A DNA stretch of 13,988 nt, from positions 1 to 13,988 of the forward strand of contig JASHUH010000619.1 of the NCBI GenBank assembly GCA_030040115.1. The letters are read 5' to 3'. Of the stretch, positions 7,739-13,988 are shown in pieces. This stretch comes from Acidobacteriaceae bacterium (GTDB taxonomy: Bacteria > Acidobacteriota > Terriglobia > Terriglobales > Acidobacteriaceae). Numbering within the stretch: position 1 is the stretch's first letter; the number at the start of each line of letters is the position of its first letter. The position numbers and the translations under genes are program-made. The notes under the pieces are model-generated. The model saw only the letters and a list, made by a program, of their open reading frames with translations, was not told the DNA's origin and did no database searches.

Positions 7739-8374
7739 TCAAACGCGAGCGGCGGGCAGGACGGCGCGCGATTCGAGCTCGCGACGAAGAGCATCGGAGC
7801 CTGTGAAGCGGAGGGCGGTGAGGCCGGCGGTTGCGGCTGCGGCAACGTTTTCTTCGCGGTCATCGATGAAGAGGATGCGCTCCGCCGAACTGCCGACGAT
7901 GTCGATGGCGCGCTGGTACATGGCGGGCTCGGGCTTGCGCAGGCCCAGAAAACAGGAACTGAGCGCGATGCGGAAATAATTGCGCAGGCCAAAGGTTTTG
8001 AAGCGATATTCGTTGATTTCGCGGGCTTCGTTGTTGAGCGATCCGAGGAGGTATTTGCCGGAGGCGGCCAGCTCTTTGAGAACGTCCATGGCCCCGCCGG
8101 GGAGCAATTTGGATTGGTCGAGCAGGCAGGAAACGAACTGGTCGCGCGTGAAGGCGCGGGGCTGGTGAAAAATGACGAAATTGAGATAGGCTTCCATGGT
8201 CACGCCGCCGCGCTCCCAGAGACCATCGATTTCGAGATGGCGAGCCTCCAGGTCCCGGACGTCAAGATGCAGCTCGGCGGCGACCGCGGCGCGTTCACGG
8301 CGGTCCCAACTGTTGGTGAGCAGGACGCCACCGATGTCGAACAGGATTACGTCGTAAGGGGCGGAATGAGGCAT
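7739..8374 (-). CDS. HAD-superfamily hydrolase, probable phosphatase
   Basis: The 211-residue protein has the four HAD motifs. Motif I is LFDIGGVLLT (11-20) with nucleophile D13; motif II is the Ser in GSLNNEA (S112); motif III is the Lys in LRKPEP (K147); motif IV is ILFIDDREEN (D171, D172). The helical region between about residues 25 and 95 is a type-1 cap. In motif I the position two after the nucleophile is Gly rather than Asp. Related proteins such as YihX and the haloacid dehalogenases also lack that Asp, so the enzyme may be a sugar-phosphate phosphatase or act by a modified mechanism. The substrate is unknown. The start codon directly touches a heptad repeat and no Shine-Dalgarno sequence is visible. 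No better in-frame start exists before motif I. prpD follows 57 nt downstream. Confidence 0.85.
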   Translation of the reverse strand: MPHSAPYDVILFDIGGVLLTNSWDRRERAAVAAELHLDVRDLEARHLEIDGLWERGGVTMEAYLNFVIFHQPRAFTRDQFVSCLLDQSKLLPGGAMDVLKELAASGKYLLGSLNNEAREINEYRFKTFGLRNYFRIALSSCFLGLRKPEPAMYQRAIDIVGSSAERILFIDDREENVAAAATAGLTALRFTGSDALRRELESRAVLPAARV

Positions 8375-8423
8375 AGGGAACAGGGAACAGGAAATAGGGA
8401 TCAGGGATCAGGGATCAGGGAAC
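8375..8423. repeat. Seven-unit heptad tandem repeat before the HAD gene
   Basis: On the + strand the units are AGGGAAC, AGGGAAC, AGGAAAT, AGGGATC, AGGGATC, AGGGATC and AGGGAAC, exactly in 7-base register. A partial AAGGAGT follows at 8424-8430. The array begins at the base next to the HAD start codon. It lies in the 189-bp gap between rpiB and the HAD gene; the rest of that gap (8431-8563) shows nothing I recognise. Two shorter relatives lie at 4551 and 6160. Confidence 0.85.
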
Positions 8424-8563
8424 AAGGAGTAAAGACTGGTTTCGCGATATTGGCGCGCGCGTGGGTCATTGCGGTTTGGCTTGCCCAAATTCCAAAAAAT
8501 CGGGTCCGGAAAACCCGGGCTTGAATACGTTCGATGCAGGTGTGCAGGACTGCGAACGCGCGA

Positions 8564-9040
8564 TCACTTGCCGGGCTCACTTCCGCGGACGTGGCGGGCT
8601 TCGATGGCAAGCACTTTGCGGAAGCGGCGGGTGAGGCGCTCCTCATTGGCCTGAAATTGGGCGGCAACGAAGGCGCGGGCCAGCTCGAAGGCCAGCTCGG
8701 AGCCGATGATGCGGGCACCGAGGACGAGAATATTCATGTCGTCGTGCTCAACGCCCTGGTGAGCCGAATAGGTGTCGTGGCAGATGCCGGCGCGAATACC
8801 GGGGATTTTATTAGCGGCGACGCAGACGCCGACGCCGGAGCCGCAGATGAGAATCCCGCGGGGGGCAACGCCACCGGTGACGGCCTCGCCGACTTTTTCG
8901 GCGAAGTCGGGGTAATCATCGAGAGGATCATAGGTGTAGGCTCCGACGTCGACCAATTGGTGGCCGGCGGCGGCGAGGTGATCGCACACCTCTTTTTTGA
9001 GGGCGAGTCCGGCGTGATCGGAACCGATGACGAGCTTCAC
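8564..9040 (-). CDS. rpiB: Ribose-5-phosphate isomerase B
   Basis: RpiB interconverts ribose 5-phosphate and ribulose 5-phosphate in the non-oxidative pentose phosphate pathway. The 158-residue product has the LacAB/RpiB fold signatures: SDHAG (7-11), the DDYPDFA segment (41-47), GILICGSGVGVCVAANK (62-78) with catalytic Cys66, GIRAGICHDTYSA (81-93), and EHDDMNILVLGAR (98-110) with His99. The positions of Cys66 and His99 equal those of E. coli RpiB. The tail after about residue 140 is slightly long and not conserved. The start is GTG at 9038-9040 (complement), with AAAGGA 5 nt upstream. It is the third gene of a tight minus-strand run (tkt, PKD-like gene, rpiB), with 39 nt to the gene before it. 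An allose-phosphate isomerase activity, known for the family, cannot be excluded. Confidence 0.94.
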   Translation of the reverse strand: MKLVIGSDHAGLALKKEVCDHLAAAGHQLVDVGAYTYDPLDDYPDFAEKVGEAVTGGVAPRGILICGSGVGVCVAANKIPGIRAGICHDTYSAHQGVEHDDMNILVLGARIIGSELAFELARAFVAAQFQANEERLTRRFRKVLAIEARHVRGSEPGK

Positions 9041-9079
9041 AGTTTTCCTTTCTCGGTTGGGCCTGTCGGTCCCCTAGCT

Positions 9080-9526
9080 TTAACCGGCTGCGGGAACCAG
9101 CGAGAATGTGTAGCTTGCAATGCTGCCCGAAGACGTGGAACCGGCCCCCGAAAGCGTGATCGCGCCCCCTGTAGTGACGGTTGCCGGCGTGGCGACAAGC
9201 ACGGCAACCGGAGGACTTTGAATGTTCACCGTCGCGTAGGCGGGCTGGCTTTTCACGCCGAGGTTATCCGTCACCACCAGCGAAAACACCACCGGCCCGG
9301 ACTTGTTGGGCACGGTGACCTCAATGGTGGACGTGGGCGCGGTGGTTGTCGTGCTGGGTTGGGAGGGTGAGAGTACAACGGGAGCGGCCGGAGCGGAACT
9401 ACCCGGCGCCTTCGCAGGAACCTGCGCCACGCCCGTAAGGGACACCTGCGCCTCGCCGATCGCCGTGTTTTGTCCCAAAATCGCGGTCGAGGCGCCGTCC
9501 ACAGTTAAATTCGACGACTGCGACAT
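9080..9526 (-). CDS. Small PKD/Ig-like beta-sandwich protein, function unknown
   Basis: The 148-residue protein has no recognised enzymatic motif. Residues 1-37 are polar and contain no signal peptide or membrane helix. A Pro/Ala/Ser/Thr linker follows (38-65). Residues 66-103 look like the closing strands of a PKD or Ig-like fold (VVFSLVVTDNLGVKSQPA, 79-96, as in V.DN.G..S.PA.). A second unit opens at PPVAVLVATP (105-114) with TLSGAGSTSSGSIASYTFSL, a PKD start, and stops abruptly at residue 148. It contains no Arg, Cys, His or Trp and only seven charged residues. Translation looks strong: GGAGGT lies 6 nt before the ATG. It sits 48 nt after tkt and 39 nt before rpiB, so it is probably in their operon. 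It could be a surface or structural protein exported without a Sec signal, or a fragment of a larger PKD protein. The real-gene call is reasonably firm, the domain call moderate, the function unknown. Confidence 0.7.
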   Translation of the reverse strand: MSQSSNLTVDGASTAILGQNTAIGEAQVSLTGVAQVPAKAPGSSAPAAPVVLSPSQPSTTTTAPTSTIEVTVPNKSGPVVFSLVVTDNLGVKSQPAYATVNIQSPPVAVLVATPATVTTGGAITLSGAGSTSSGSIASYTFSLVPAAG

Positions 9527-9574
9527 GCAAGCACCTCCGCCCCTCGTCCTCTGTGAGGAACGCTGAATCTCTGG

Positions 9575-11572
9575 CTACTTTACCAAGGCCCTCGCCTTTG
9601 CGGCTACGTTTTCCGCGGTGAAGCCGAGCTCGGCAAGGACTTTGGCGCCGGGGGCGGAGGCGCCGAAGCGGTCGAGCCCGATCACGGCGCCGTCCTGGCC
9701 AACGTATTTCCACCAGCCGAGGGTGGCCCCGGCCTCGACGGCGAGCTTGGGCACGTTGGCGGGCAGGACGCTGGCTTTGTATTCGGGCGATTGCTCTTCG
9801 AAAAGCTTCCAACTGGGAAAACTGACCACGCGAGCGTGGATTCCTTCGCCGGCGAGGAGCTTAGCGGCTTCGACCGCGGGCCAAAGCTCGGAGCCCGTGC
9901 CGATGAGCACGACTTGCGGGTTGGGTGGATCTTCGAGGATGTAAGCGCCTTTGCTCACAGCGGCATAGAGATCGCGGCCGGAGGGGTCGATTACGGGCAG
10001 GTCCTGGCGGGAGAAAGCGAAGAAGGCCGGCCCTTTGCGCTCCAGGGCCAGCCGCCAAACTGCAGCGGTTTCATTGGCGTCGGCGGGACGGAAATCAGTG
10101 AGGTTGGGAACGGCGCGCAACATCATCAGGTGCTCGACCGGCTGGTGCGTGGGGCCGTCTTCGCCGAGGCCGATGGAGTCGTGGGTGAAGATGAAGAGCG
10201 CGCGGCGGCGCATGAGGGCGGCCAGGCGCAGGGCGGGCTTGCAGTAATCGGAGAAGCAGAAGAAGGTTGAGCCGAAGGGGATGAGGCCGCCGTGCGCGGC
10301 GATGCCATTGACGGCGGCGCACATGCCGAACTCGCGCACGCCGAAGAAAACGTTACGGCCGGCGGGATCCTCATGGAAGTTGGCGCCCGGCTTGAAGATG
10401 GTCTTGGTGGAGGTGGTGAGGTCGGCGGCTCCGCCGAAGAGCTCGGGGAGCGGGTCGGCGAGGGCGTTCAGGACCGCGCCGCCGGCGTTGCGCGTGGCCA
10501 CGGGTTTGCCGGTGGGGAAACTGGGAATGGCTTTTTCCCACCCCGGCGCGAGCTTAGATTCCTGGGTGCGGGTGAATTCGGCGGCAAGCTGGGGGAATTG
10601 ACCTTTATAGGCGGCAAAGAGCTGGTTCCACTCGGATTCGATCCTGGCGCCGCGTTCACCGGCTTGGCGCCAGTTGGCCAGGGCGTCCTCGGGGACGTAA
10701 AAGCTCTGGTCCTCAGGAAAGCCGAAGAAGCGCTTGGTGGCCGCGGTGTCGGCGGCGCCAAGGGCCTCGCCGTGGACTTTATTGGTTCCCGCACGGGGGC
10801 TGCCGTAGCCGATCACGGTGCGAACAGCGATGAAGGAGGGGCGAGCGGTTTCAGTCTTGGCGGCTTCGATGGCGGCCTCGATGGCGTTTAGGTCGTTGCC
10901 GTCGGCCACGCGCTGCACGTGCCAGTGATAGGCCTTGAAGCGCTCGAGGGCGTCATCGGTGTAGCTGAGAGACGTGGGGCCGTCGAGGGAGACGAGGTTG
11001 TCGTCGTAGAGGAAGATGAGCTTGCCGAGGCCGAGGGTGCCGGCGAGAGCGGCGGCTTCGTGGGAGACGCCTTCCATCAGGTCGCCATCGCCGCATAAGG
11101 CGAAGGTGTGGTGATTGACGATGTCGAAGCCGGGGCGGTTGTAGACGGCGGCGAGGTGCTTTTCCGCGATGGCCATGCCCACGGCCATGGCGATGCCCTG
11201 GCCGAGCGGGCCGGTGGTGACTTCGACGCCTTCCGCCTCAATGGACTCGGGATGGCCGGGCGTTTTGGAGCCCCATTGGCGGAAGCTCTTAAGGTCGTCG
11301 AGAGTCATGTCGTAGCCGCACAGATAGAGCGTGGCGTAAAGCAAGGCCGAGGCGTGGCCGTTGGAGAGCACGAAGCGGTCGCGATCGGCCCAGCGGGCGT
11401 TGGCCGGGTTGTGCTTCATGAACTTGTGGTAGAGCAGGTAGGCGATGGGAGCGCAGCCAAGCGGGGCGCCGGGATGGCCGCTTTTGGCTTTTTCGACCTC
11501 GTCAACGGCGAGCAGCCGGAGGGTGTCGATGGAGAGCTGATCGAGAGAAAGCGTGGCGAGGGTCGAAGTCAT
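9575..11572 (-). CDS. tkt: Transketolase
   Basis: Transketolase moves two-carbon ketol units between sugar phosphates in the pentose phosphate and, where present, Calvin pathways, using thiamine diphosphate and Mg. The 665-residue product has full family length. The N-terminal cofactor domain shows SGHPGAPLG (31-39, His33), NGHAS (71-75), TTGPLGQG (119-126), and the thiamine-diphosphate motif GDGDLMEG (161-168) through to [12 protein letters not shown] (265-272) holds another active-site His. The pyrimidine domain shows [13 protein letters not shown] (from 411) with catalytic Glu414, followed by [20 protein letters not shown]. The C-terminal domain (about 530-665) is complete and ends [17 protein letters not shown]. 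The ATG at 11572 has a GGAAAGGACGAG stretch about 15 nt upstream, rather far. The 145-bp gap to the upstream GH15 gene may hold its own promoter, but none is obvious. Confidence 0.96.
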   Translation of the reverse strand: MTSTLATLSLDQLSIDTLRLLAVDEVEKAKSGHPGAPLGCAPIAYLLYHKFMKHNPANARWADRDRFVLSNGHASALLYATLYLCGYDMTLDDLKSFRQWGSKTPGHPESIEAEGVEVTTGPLGQGIAMAVGMAIAEKHLAAVYNRPGFDIVNHHTFALCGDGDLMEGVSHEAAALAGTLGLGKLIFLYDDNLVSLDGPTSLSYTDDALERFKAYHWHVQRVADGNDLNAIEAAIEAAKTETARPSFIAVRTVIGYGSPRAGTNKVHGEALGAADTAATKRFFGFPEDQSFYVPEDALANWRQAGERGARIESEWNQLFAAYKGQFPQLAAEFTRTQESKLAPGWEKAIPSFPTGKPVATRNAGGAVLNALADPLPELFGGAADLTTSTKTIFKPGANFHEDPAGRNVFFGVREFGMCAAVNGIAAHGGLIPFGSTFFCFSDYCKPALRLAALMRRRALFIFTHDSIGLGEDGPTHQPVEHLMMLRAVPNLTDFRPADANETAAVWRLALERKGPAFFAFSRQDLPVIDPSGRDLYAAVSKGAYILEDPPNPQVVLIGTGSELWPAVEAAKLLAGEGIHARVVSFPSWKLFEEQSPEYKASVLPANVPKLAVEAGATLGWWKYVGQDGAVIGLDRFGASAPGAKVLAELGFTAENVAAKARALVK

Positions 11573-11666
11573 GATGGATAAAACTCGTCCTTTCCGCTAA
11601 GAATCGGCGCGAAAAATTCACGGCGAAGACCAGAATGCGGAGGTGTTTCGCACGTGGCAGGGGGCG

Positions 11667-11685
11667 CGGCTTGGGGCCAAAGCCG
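11667..11685 (-). terminator. Small hairpin after the GH15 gene
   Basis: CGGCTT (11667-11672) and AAGCCG (11680-11685) pair with a 7-nt loop, about 30 nt beyond the GH15 stop codon in the 145-bp gap before tkt. No T-run follows on the minus strand. It may slow or end GH15 transcripts, but six pairs is weak support. Confidence 0.22.
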
Positions 11686-11717
11686 GTGTCTCTTATGATG
11701 CCCGTTCGTTCAGGAGG

Positions 11718-13988
11718 TTACGAAGCAGCCTCAATCTTGACTTTCACATTGTACCCAAGCCAGCGATCGCTTTCGGGCCAGTGGAGGGTCCACTGCAATT
11801 CGGCAACGTCGGCCGGAGGAACGATGTCGGCGCTGAAGCCGGCGCTGCCCAGACCGCGACTGAGAAGGGAGTTTTTGGTTTCCCAATTATCGGAGCTCCA
11901 GGCCACCTCAAAATAGTCATCATCGAGGACGCGCAAGACGCAGCCCGCGCCCATGGACTGGATGGGGCGCTGACGGCTGTAGATTTCAAGGTCGCGGCGG
12001 ATGTGGGCGCGGCCCTCCGGAGTCGAGTAACGCTGGTACACGGGGTCGATGCGGTCGAAGACCGTGCCGTCGACGGCGGAGCGGAGGAGTTTGAGGTACT
12101 CGGCGTGGGCCCAGACCAGCGGGACGGCGGAGCCGGCGGGCTGGCCGAGGCGCAGGTGGTGTTCGGGGCGGTTGGCCTCGTCCCACACCTGTTCGGGAAG
12201 CATCTGGCCGCAGGTGGCAAAGCGCTCGTAGGTGCGGATGAGATGGTCAATGTCGTGGCCAGCGGCTAGTTCGTAGTGCGCGCGCTCGCCGGTAAGGAGC
12301 GGCCACACGCGGCCCTGGCCCCAGTTGAGATAGGGTCCGCCGTCGGGCCGTTGGCCGTAGCCGTCGTTGTTGTAACGGAGCCAGCCGGAACCTTGGGGAA
12401 GATTGCGCTTGAGTACGGCGTCAACGACCTTGAGGGAGTCGACGATGAGGGGGTCGTCGGCGCGCCGTACGCCGTAACGGACCAGTTCCAAAAAACCCGC
12501 GTCCACGATCTCACGGGCCTGGAACTCGGTGCGGGAGCCGGGCGGGCGGTTGGCGAGGCGGATGGTCTCGGTTCCGCAACCCTCGTGGGCGTAGGCCTCA
12601 CCGCACTCCGGGGGGCGGATGCGCATGTAATGGCGCGTAACTTCGGGAAGCAGGACGCCATTCTTGGTGACCGTCCAGTCTTCGAGATGGCCTTCGATCC
12701 AGTCGGCAAACTCCTCGAGGAACACGGCCAGCTCGTTGGAATCGTGGGCGCGGGCAATCTCAGCCGAGCAGATGAGGCTGGAGATGACGGCGGCAAGGGT
12801 AGAGGGGGAATAGCCGGCATTTTCTTCCCAGCGCTCCTGGTGGGTGATGGGGGCCTGGCGGAGCAGGCAGCCGGCGGCGCGCTCCACGAAGGGAAAAATG
12901 TCCAGTTCGCCGAGGCTGTTGGCCTTCCACAGACGCCAGGCCAGAATGAGCGGAAAGGCGATCTCGTCGAGCTGTTTGCCGCTCCAATACGGGGTGCCGT
13001 TGATCCAGAAATTCTGGGCGAAGCCGCCGTCGGGTTGTTGCGTGCAAGCGAGGTAGACCAAAGCGCGGCGGGCGGTCTCAGCGCGGCCACAGGCCAGCAG
13101 AGCGGAGGCGGTCTGCACCATGTCGCGAGTCCAGACCAGGTGGTAGCCGCCGAGATCGTCGTCGCTTTTGATCTGGCCCCAGGGGATGGAGGCCGAGGCG
13201 ACAAAGGCTCCGGAATAGATTTTGTCTTCGTGGGCCAGGAGGACGTTATGGCTGGCGCGCATGAGTTTGCCGGCGTCCTGAGCCTTAGCGGCGAGCCACT
13301 CGGGATTGGCGGCACGGCGCCACTGGTCGATGAAGCGTTGACGCAGCTCGGGGTAGGGCGCGGCAAGCGAGGAAATGGTTTTCTGCGCCGCGGTGTGATG
13401 GCCCTCGCCGATGCCGATGGCCAAGGTGAACTCGAGGGCGGAAACGCCAGCAGCTCCGTTGGTGATGAGGGCAGCTTTGCCGTTGGAGCTTTCCGATTGC
13501 TCATAGATGGGAGGCAGGGCGAGCTCGCCGATGACGGCCACGTTGCCTTCGGTCGCCGAACCGAACTCCCAATCCATTTTGAAATCCTGCATCAGGTCCC
13601 GCCAGCCGTCGCTCTCGCCGACAAAACCGCAGCTTACCCGTGAGAACCCGCAACTGGCGGCCATGGCCAGCGACCACTCGTTCTTCCAGGCCAGCAGCAC
13701 CTTGCGTCCGGCCAGGTCGAGGGCGCGGGCGGAATTTCCGGAACCGCCGCCATCGAGGTGCGGCGCCAGCAGCGCATAGAGCTTGAGGCGCGGCAGCAGG
13801 TCCTCGTGGCCTTCGAGTCGGACGCGGGTGAGCACCACGGAATGGTGCGGATCGCAGATGATTTCCTTGGTAAGGCAGTAGCGCCCGTCGGGATCGCGGT
13901 TGTAGTAGCGTATGCCGAGAGCCTCGGGATGGATGTATTCGAAGGTGGTGTGCAGGTCGCGCTTCTCTTCGTGGGCGAAGGTTTCCCC
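11718..13988 (-). CDS. GH15 glucoamylase/glucodextranase-type glycoside hydrolase (5' end outside window)
   Basis: The frame is open to the window edge, so 756 residues are visible and the true start and any signal peptide are missing. The ATG at 13838 is internal: the 50 residues before it (HEEKRDLHTTFEYIHPEALG, then YYNRDPDGRYCLTKEI) fit the N-terminal beta domain of GH15 enzymes. The catalytic (alpha/alpha)6 domain contains LVWTRDMVQTASALLACG, QPDGGFAQNFWINGTPYWSG and RWEENAGYSPSTLAAV, with the likely acid Glu encoded near 12822-12827. MLPEQVWDEAN carries the likely base Glu encoded at 12192-12194, and NWGQGRVWPLLTGERAHYEL precedes it. The last 80 or so residues are a beta-rich accessory domain (CVLRVLDDDYFEVAWSSDNW). 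The enzyme should release glucose from the non-reducing ends of alpha-glucans or dextrans. Substrate and location cannot be settled without the N-terminus. tkt follows 145 bp downstream. Confidence 0.92.
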   Translation of the reverse strand, partial: GETFAHEEKRDLHTTFEYIHPEALGIRYYNRDPDGRYCLTKEIICDPHHSVVLTRVRLEGHEDLLPRLKLYALLAPHLDGGGSGNSARALDLAGRKVLLAWKNEWSLAMAASCGFSRVSCGFVGESDGWRDLMQDFKMDWEFGSATEGNVAVIGELALPPIYEQSESSNGKAALITNGAAGVSALEFTLAIGIGEGHHTAAQKTISSLAAPYPELRQRFIDQWRRAANPEWLAAKAQDAGKLMRASHNVLLAHEDKIYSGAFVASASIPWGQIKSDDDLGGYHLVWTRDMVQTASALLACGRAETARRALVYLACTQQPDGGFAQNFWINGTPYWSGKQLDEIAFPLILAWRLWKANSLGELDIFPFVERAAGCLLRQAPITHQERWEENAGYSPSTLAAVISSLICSAEIARAHDSNELAVFLEEFADWIEGHLEDWTVTKNGVLLPEVTRHYMRIRPPECGEAYAHEGCGTETIRLANRPPGSRTEFQAREIVDAGFLELVRYGVRRADDPLIVDSLKVVDAVLKRNLPQGSGWLRYNNDGYGQRPDGGPYLNWGQGRVWPLLTGERAHYELAAGHDIDHLIRTYERFATCGQMLPEQVWDEANRPEHHLRLGQPAGSAVPLVWAHAEYLKLLRSAVDGTVFDRIDPVYQRYSTPEGRAHIRRDLEIYSRQRPIQSMGAGCVLRVLDDDYFEVAWSSDNWETKNSLLSRGLGSAGFSADIVPPADVAELQWTLHWPESDRWLGYNVKVKIEAAS

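Noticed and set aside
8375..8423. Heptad array as a CRISPR-like repeat
   Set aside because: Units are 7 bp with no spacers, far too short for CRISPR repeats, and no cas gene is present.
7691..8524. A 277-codon + strand open frame opposite the HAD gene
   Set aside because: The HAD frame on the other strand has all four catalytic motifs. The + frame merely reads through the heptad array as Arg/Glu/Gln/Gly repeats.
12276..13643. A 455-codon + strand open frame opposite the GH15 gene
   Set aside because: It is antisense to an unmistakable GH15 coding frame with catalytic motifs. Its translation is Gly/Val/Ala/Glu-rich and resembles no family, as expected for the complement of GC-rich codons.

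Overview
The window is GC-rich (by eye above 60% G+C), gene-dense bacterial chromosome carrying mostly central-metabolism genes. The gene mix points to Acidobacteriota or a similar soil lineage, but this is inference: no rRNA or phylogenetic marker is present. The mix is a ParB partition protein, an exported RraA-like protein, a methylcitrate cycle, split glycine-cleavage P-protein genes and a GH15 glucoamylase-type enzyme. I see no tRNA, rRNA, insertion sequence, prophage or CRISPR array.

Left part (1-1880): the end of parB on the + strand converges on a minus-strand gene for a secreted RraA-like protein. A 443-bp gene-free divergent region follows, holding a 13-bp tandem duplication.

Plus-strand block (1881-6060): prpB (methylisocitrate lyase) and prpC (2-methylcitrate synthase) form one unit. 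They are followed by gcvH and gcvPA of the glycine cleavage system; gcvT and gcvPB are not in the window.

Minus-strand block (13988 down to 6227): in transcription order this is a GH15 glucoamylase/glucodextranase (N-terminus cut by the window edge), transketolase, a small PKD/Ig-like protein, ribose-5-phosphate isomerase B, a HAD-family hydrolase and prpD (2-methylcitrate dehydratase). prpD therefore completes the methylcitrate cycle from the opposite strand, convergent with gcvPA. PrpC joins propionyl-CoA to oxaloacetate, PrpD dehydrates 2-methylcitrate, and PrpB splits 2-methylisocitrate to pyruvate and succinate. Transketolase and RpiB belong to the non-oxidative pentose phosphate pathway, which fits a neighbouring enzyme that releases glucose.

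The structure not explained by genes lies between them. A heptad repeat family of form GGGA(A/C/T)(C/T)N occurs at three separate gene borders. Two elaborate nested inverted repeats lie at gcvH/gcvPA and at the gcvPA/prpD convergence. The least familiar gene is the small, arginine-free, charge-poor PKD-like protein between tkt and rpiB. I found no clear case for a wholly new system; the strongest leads are the heptad repeat family and the PKD-like protein.
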